DNA of 43,065 nt. Origin: an uncultured Lachnospiraceae bacterium. GTDB taxonomy: Bacteria > Bacillota > Clostridia > Lachnospirales > Lachnospiraceae. Positions 40,324 through 43,065 of the stretch are shown here, piece by piece. The notes under the pieces are model-generated. The model was not told the origin of the DNA and searched no databases. It saw only the letters and a program-made list of their open reading frames with translations. The position numbers were made by a program, and so were the translations under genes. Each line of letters opens with the position of its first letter. Position 1 is the first letter of the stretch. The stretch is taken from contig CAJUMC010000010.1 of assembly GCA_910587085.1 (NCBI GenBank), positions 3,596-46,660 on the forward strand, in the 5' to 3' direction.

Positions 40324-42948
40324 ATGAGAAAATTTGCAACGAAGAGAGTTCTTGCAGTTTCTTTGGCGGCAGCGATGACCGTATCCATGGTCGGCTGCGG
40401 CAAGGACGATTCAGAGCAGAATCCGACGCCGGCACCTACGGGTTCGGGCGATGAGAAGGATCCGGCTGCGACGCAGGGACCTTCCGACGCAGAAACACCT
40501 ACCAATACGCCGGACGGGGAAGTTACCCCGGAGCCGACTCCGATTGAGATCGGCGAGCTGACCGGCGAGGCCGGAAGCTATACCTACAAGAGCGCCAGCA
40601 GCGTTCTGCCTTCTTACTGGAACCCGCTGGATTATCAGACGGGGACGGACGGCGAACCGCTTGCGTACCTTACATGCGGGCTTTATGAGTTTTTCTACAA
40701 TGACGAACTGAATCCGGTGGAGGGCAAGGATCCGTTCATGGGCTATGTCATCCTTCCGGAGATGGCCGCAGAATTTCCGGTCGATGTGACGGAGGAGGTC
40801 AAGGCGGCTCATCCGGAGTACAACATTCCGGCGGACGCAACTGCCGGCTATGCTTACCGGATTGCGCTGAACAAGGATGCATGCTGGGAGAACGGCACGC
40901 CGATCAATGCGGATACCTATATTTATTCCATGAAGGCTCTGTTTGATCCGCAGATGAAGAATTACCGCGCGGCCGACTATATGACCGATAATCTTTCCAT
41001 TGCGAATGCGCAGAATTATTACTACCAGGGCTCGGACATTTATGTCAACGGCAAAACCGCTCAGGAGATGCTGGATGCAGGGCTTACCCAGGATGATATC
41101 TGGGTTGATGCACAGAGCTTCTTCGGGATCACGGCGGCAGACGGCTCGAAATATCTGCGGGCTACCGACGACACCATGATCCGCGATCCTGCAACGCCGG
41201 AGGGAGAGCCGGAGGATTATGTTTCCGGCAAGTATCTCTATGAGACGTATTTCGCTCCTGGCCAGGTTTACGAGAGCCACGGCGGTAAGTTTCTCTACAC
41301 GATCTCGGGTCAGTGGGAAAAGGATTACCCGTTTGAGAATGTCGGCATTTTCAAGAACAGCGATTATGAGTTTACCATTGTGCTCAACAATTCGCTGGCA
41401 GGCTTCAACCTTCTCTACAATCTGACGAGCAACTGGATCGTATACGAGCCGTACTATGAGGCATGCAAGTCGAAAGTCGGCGATACCGATGCGTGGGCTA
41501 CGACCTACTGCACTGGTCTGGATTCGACGATGAGCTACGGCCCGTATAAGCTGGTAGCGTTCCAGGCTGACAAGTCCATGCGGTATGAGCGCAATGAGAA
41601 GTGGCATGGTTATTCCGACGGCAAGCATAGATATCAGGACCCGAGCGACGGGCAGATTTATGATATGTACCAGACGACGGCCATTGACGTCCAGGTGGTG
41701 GCGGAAGCGGCAACCTCGAAGCTGATGTTCCTGAAGGGACATCTGATGGGCTACGGTCTGCAGCCGGATGATTTTGCTGAGTACCGGAACAGCGAGTACT
41801 GCTATGCCACCCCGCTTACGTCGACCTTCTTCTTTATCTTTAACGGTTATATGAAGGCGATCAAGGATCGCGAGGCAGCGGAGGATTTTGATAAGACAAA
41901 GTATGACCTTGAGACGATGACGCTTCAGTCTTTCCGCAAGGCGGTAGCGGTAACTTACGATAAGGAAGCGTTCTGTACGGCGGTCAATCCGTCCCGCTCC
42001 GGCGGCTACGGTCTGATCGGAACCGCCTATATCTACGATCCGGAGACCGGCGCGAAATATCGCGATACGGATCAGGCAAAGAGGGCGCTCTGCGATTTCT
42101 ACAGCGTGGATGTCAGCAAGTATGCCAGCCTTGACGAAGCGGTTGATTCGATCACCGGATACGATGTGGTTGCGGCAAAAGAGCTCTATTCGCAGGCCTT
42201 TAATGAGGCGCTTGGGAAAGGCTTTATCACCGATGCGGACGGCGACGGAATTTCCGACCAGACAGTTTTAATTACCTATTCCGCAAGCACCGTGGATTCG
42301 TTCGTTACAAAGATACTGGATTATCTGAACGATAAGATGAACGAGGTAACGGCCGGCACGCCGTTTGAGGGCAAGATCATGTTCCAGTCCTCTGCTCCTC
42401 TGGGCGATCCGGGCTGGGTGGATAACCTCCGGGCAGGTCTTACCGACACTGCGCTTTCCGGCTGGAGCGGCGGTCTGCTCAATCCGTTCGGCGTTATCCT
42501 CAACTACACTGATCCGGACAGACAGTATGATGCGAACTGGTTTGACGCTACAAGCATCTCTCTGGAGCTTGAGGTGAATACGGCAGGCATTCAGAAAGAA
42601 CCGAAGATGGAAAAGGTTACGATGAACCTTAGAGAGTGGTCGGAGGCGCTGAACGGCATGGCGGTTGAGAAAGATGGCGTTACCTACAACTTCGGCGACG
42701 GAATTGCGGATGTTGAGACAAGACTCGAGATCCTTTCGCAGCTGGAGCGCACGGTTCTTATGACCTACGACTATATCCCGATGATCCAGGACGGCAGCAT
42801 GGCTCTGCTGTCGCAGCAGGTATATTATGTAATCGAGGATTACAATCCGATCCTCGGCCGCGGCGGCATCACCTATATGAAGTATAACTATGATGACGCA
42901 GAGTGGGCTGAGTATGTGAAGTCGCAGGGCGGCGAGCTGAAGTACTAA
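40324..42948 (+). CDS. ABC transporter substrate-binding lipoprotein (SBP family 5, oligopeptide type)
   Basis: 874 residues. A signal peptide with lipobox VSMVGCGK (Cys about 24) is followed by a Pro/Thr/Glu-rich tether (about 30-75). The family-5 core is seen in NKDACWENGTPINADTYIYSMKAL in parts, LNNSLAGFNLLYNLTSNWIV, SYGPYKLVAFQADKSMRYERN and AVAVTYDKEAF. Typical members have 520-600 residues, so about 270 are extra. A DADGDGISD motif near residue 637 resembles a calcium-binding loop. Start ATG 40324 follows CAGGAGGAGAC. Permease and ATPase genes would be expected beyond the window. Confidence 0.9.
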   Translation: MRKFATKRVLAVSLAAAMTVSMVGCGKDDSEQNPTPAPTGSGDEKDPAATQGPSDAETPTNTPDGEVTPEPTPIEIGELTGEAGSYTYKSASSVLPSYWNPLDYQTGTDGEPLAYLTCGLYEFFYNDELNPVEGKDPFMGYVILPEMAAEFPVDVTEEVKAAHPEYNIPADATAGYAYRIALNKDACWENGTPINADTYIYSMKALFDPQMKNYRAADYMTDNLSIANAQNYYYQGSDIYVNGKTAQEMLDAGLTQDDIWVDAQSFFGITAADGSKYLRATDDTMIRDPATPEGEPEDYVSGKYLYETYFAPGQVYESHGGKFLYTISGQWEKDYPFENVGIFKNSDYEFTIVLNNSLAGFNLLYNLTSNWIVYEPYYEACKSKVGDTDAWATTYCTGLDSTMSYGPYKLVAFQADKSMRYERNEKWHGYSDGKHRYQDPSDGQIYDMYQTTAIDVQVVAEAATSKLMFLKGHLMGYGLQPDDFAEYRNSEYCYATPLTSTFFFIFNGYMKAIKDREAAEDFDKTKYDLETMTLQSFRKAVAVTYDKEAFCTAVNPSRSGGYGLIGTAYIYDPETGAKYRDTDQAKRALCDFYSVDVSKYASLDEAVDSITGYDVVAAKELYSQAFNEALGKGFITDADGDGISDQTVLITYSASTVDSFVTKILDYLNDKMNEVTAGTPFEGKIMFQSSAPLGDPGWVDNLRAGLTDTALSGWSGGLLNPFGVILNYTDPDRQYDANWFDATSISLELEVNTAGIQKEPKMEKVTMNLREWSEALNGMAVEKDGVTYNFGDGIADVETRLEILSQLERTVLMTYDYIPMIQDGSMALLSQQVYYVIEDYNPILGRGGITYMKYNYDDAEWAEYVKSQGGELKY

Positions 42949-42976
42949 AATTCAGTGCGGGCACATGCTCATAAAT

Positions 42977-43065
42977 GTTCATGCAAGGGAGGGGAAACAC
43001 CCTCCTGGCATGAGCGGGAGAAATCGTTCATCCGTGGGAGGGCAGCGCCCTCCTGTGAGTGAGCG
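42977..43065 (+). repeat. Tandem hairpin repeat after the solute-binding protein gene
   Basis: Two copies of a related element with a period of 49 nt: gttcat starts at 42977 and 43026. Copy one folds as catgc-gggagg/ccctcc-gcatg (42980-43012); copy two as ggagggc/gccctcc with loop AGC (43037-43053). Both end in a TGAGCG-like tail. No T-run follows either. Such hairpins after a binding-protein gene often protect its mRNA. The array runs into the window edge. Confidence 0.65.

Noticed and set aside
40411..41742. 443-codon open frame antisense to the solute-binding protein gene
   Set aside because: Mirror of a strongly biased coding frame; no ribosome binding site or recognisable domain.

Overview
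The window reads as a chromosomal segment of an anaerobic, low-to-mid GC Firmicute, most likely a gut Lachnospiraceae-type clostridium. This rests on gene content (oxygen-sensitive NrdD/NrdG ribonucleotide reductase, NADP-type glutamate dehydrogenase, DUF1653, DUF1836, DUF3793 and YerC/YecD proteins, an intracellular GH115 glucuronidase), on strong AGGAGG-type ribosome binding sites, and on many sigma-A promoters of the TTGACA-17-TATAAT type. No rRNA, tRNA, CRISPR array, transposase or phage gene was seen.

Layout. 1-4.9 kb: nrdD-nrdG, a two-TM hypothetical protein and a DUF1653 protein. 4.9-6.4 kb: a truncated carbamate kinase remnant (minus strand) and methylglyoxal synthase. 6.4-10.5 kb: O-acetylhomoserine sulfhydrylase (minus), glutamate dehydrogenase with a long leader, and a YdcF-like membrane protein (minus). 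10.9-24.3 kb: one long plus-strand cluster of about thirteen genes, described below. 24.3-27.7 kb: ComFB (minus), DUF1836 protein, YerC (minus) and the rRNA methyltransferase RlmD. 28.1-32.0 kb: a GNAT acetyltransferase and two tandem ankyrin-repeat proteins. 32.2-36.5 kb: GH115 alpha-glucuronidase, a flavodoxin-fold reductase and a DUF3793 protein. 36.5-39.6 kb: a MocR/PdxR-type regulator divergent from a tetrahydrofolate riboswitch that precedes an unusual folate ECF S-component. 40.3 kb to the end: a large lipoprotein solute-binding protein followed by tandem hairpins that run into the window edge.

The most interesting region is 10.9-24.3 kb. It is a divergent Tad/type IV pilus-like secretion cluster: three MinD/TadZ-like proteins that have all lost a normal P-loop, a CpaF/TadA ATPase with an intact Walker A, a fused TadB/TadC-like membrane platform, two paralogous short proteins with a prepilin-like KGFxLTxATR N-terminus, a 49-residue single-TM peptide, an HEFGH (M50-like) intramembrane metalloprotease candidate, three small signal-anchor proteins resembling minor pilins, and a 1127-residue exported protein. 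No prepilin peptidase, secretin or Flp pilin is visible. Between the last minor-pilin-like gene and the large exported protein lies about 600 bp without a gene; it holds a 127-nt candidate structured RNA (12-bp closing stem around three hairpins) and a purine-rich array of nine 23-bp repeats whose period is incompatible with coding. Several genes of the cluster use TTG starts and the ATPase probably starts at ATT.

Other regulation that can be read directly: a THF riboswitch plus intrinsic terminator before folT; a palindromic operator inside the promoter of the pilus-like cluster; a terminator-like hairpin at the very start of the gdhA transcript; a long bidirectional hairpin between mgsA and metY; and tandem direct repeats between the divergent MocR and folT promoters.
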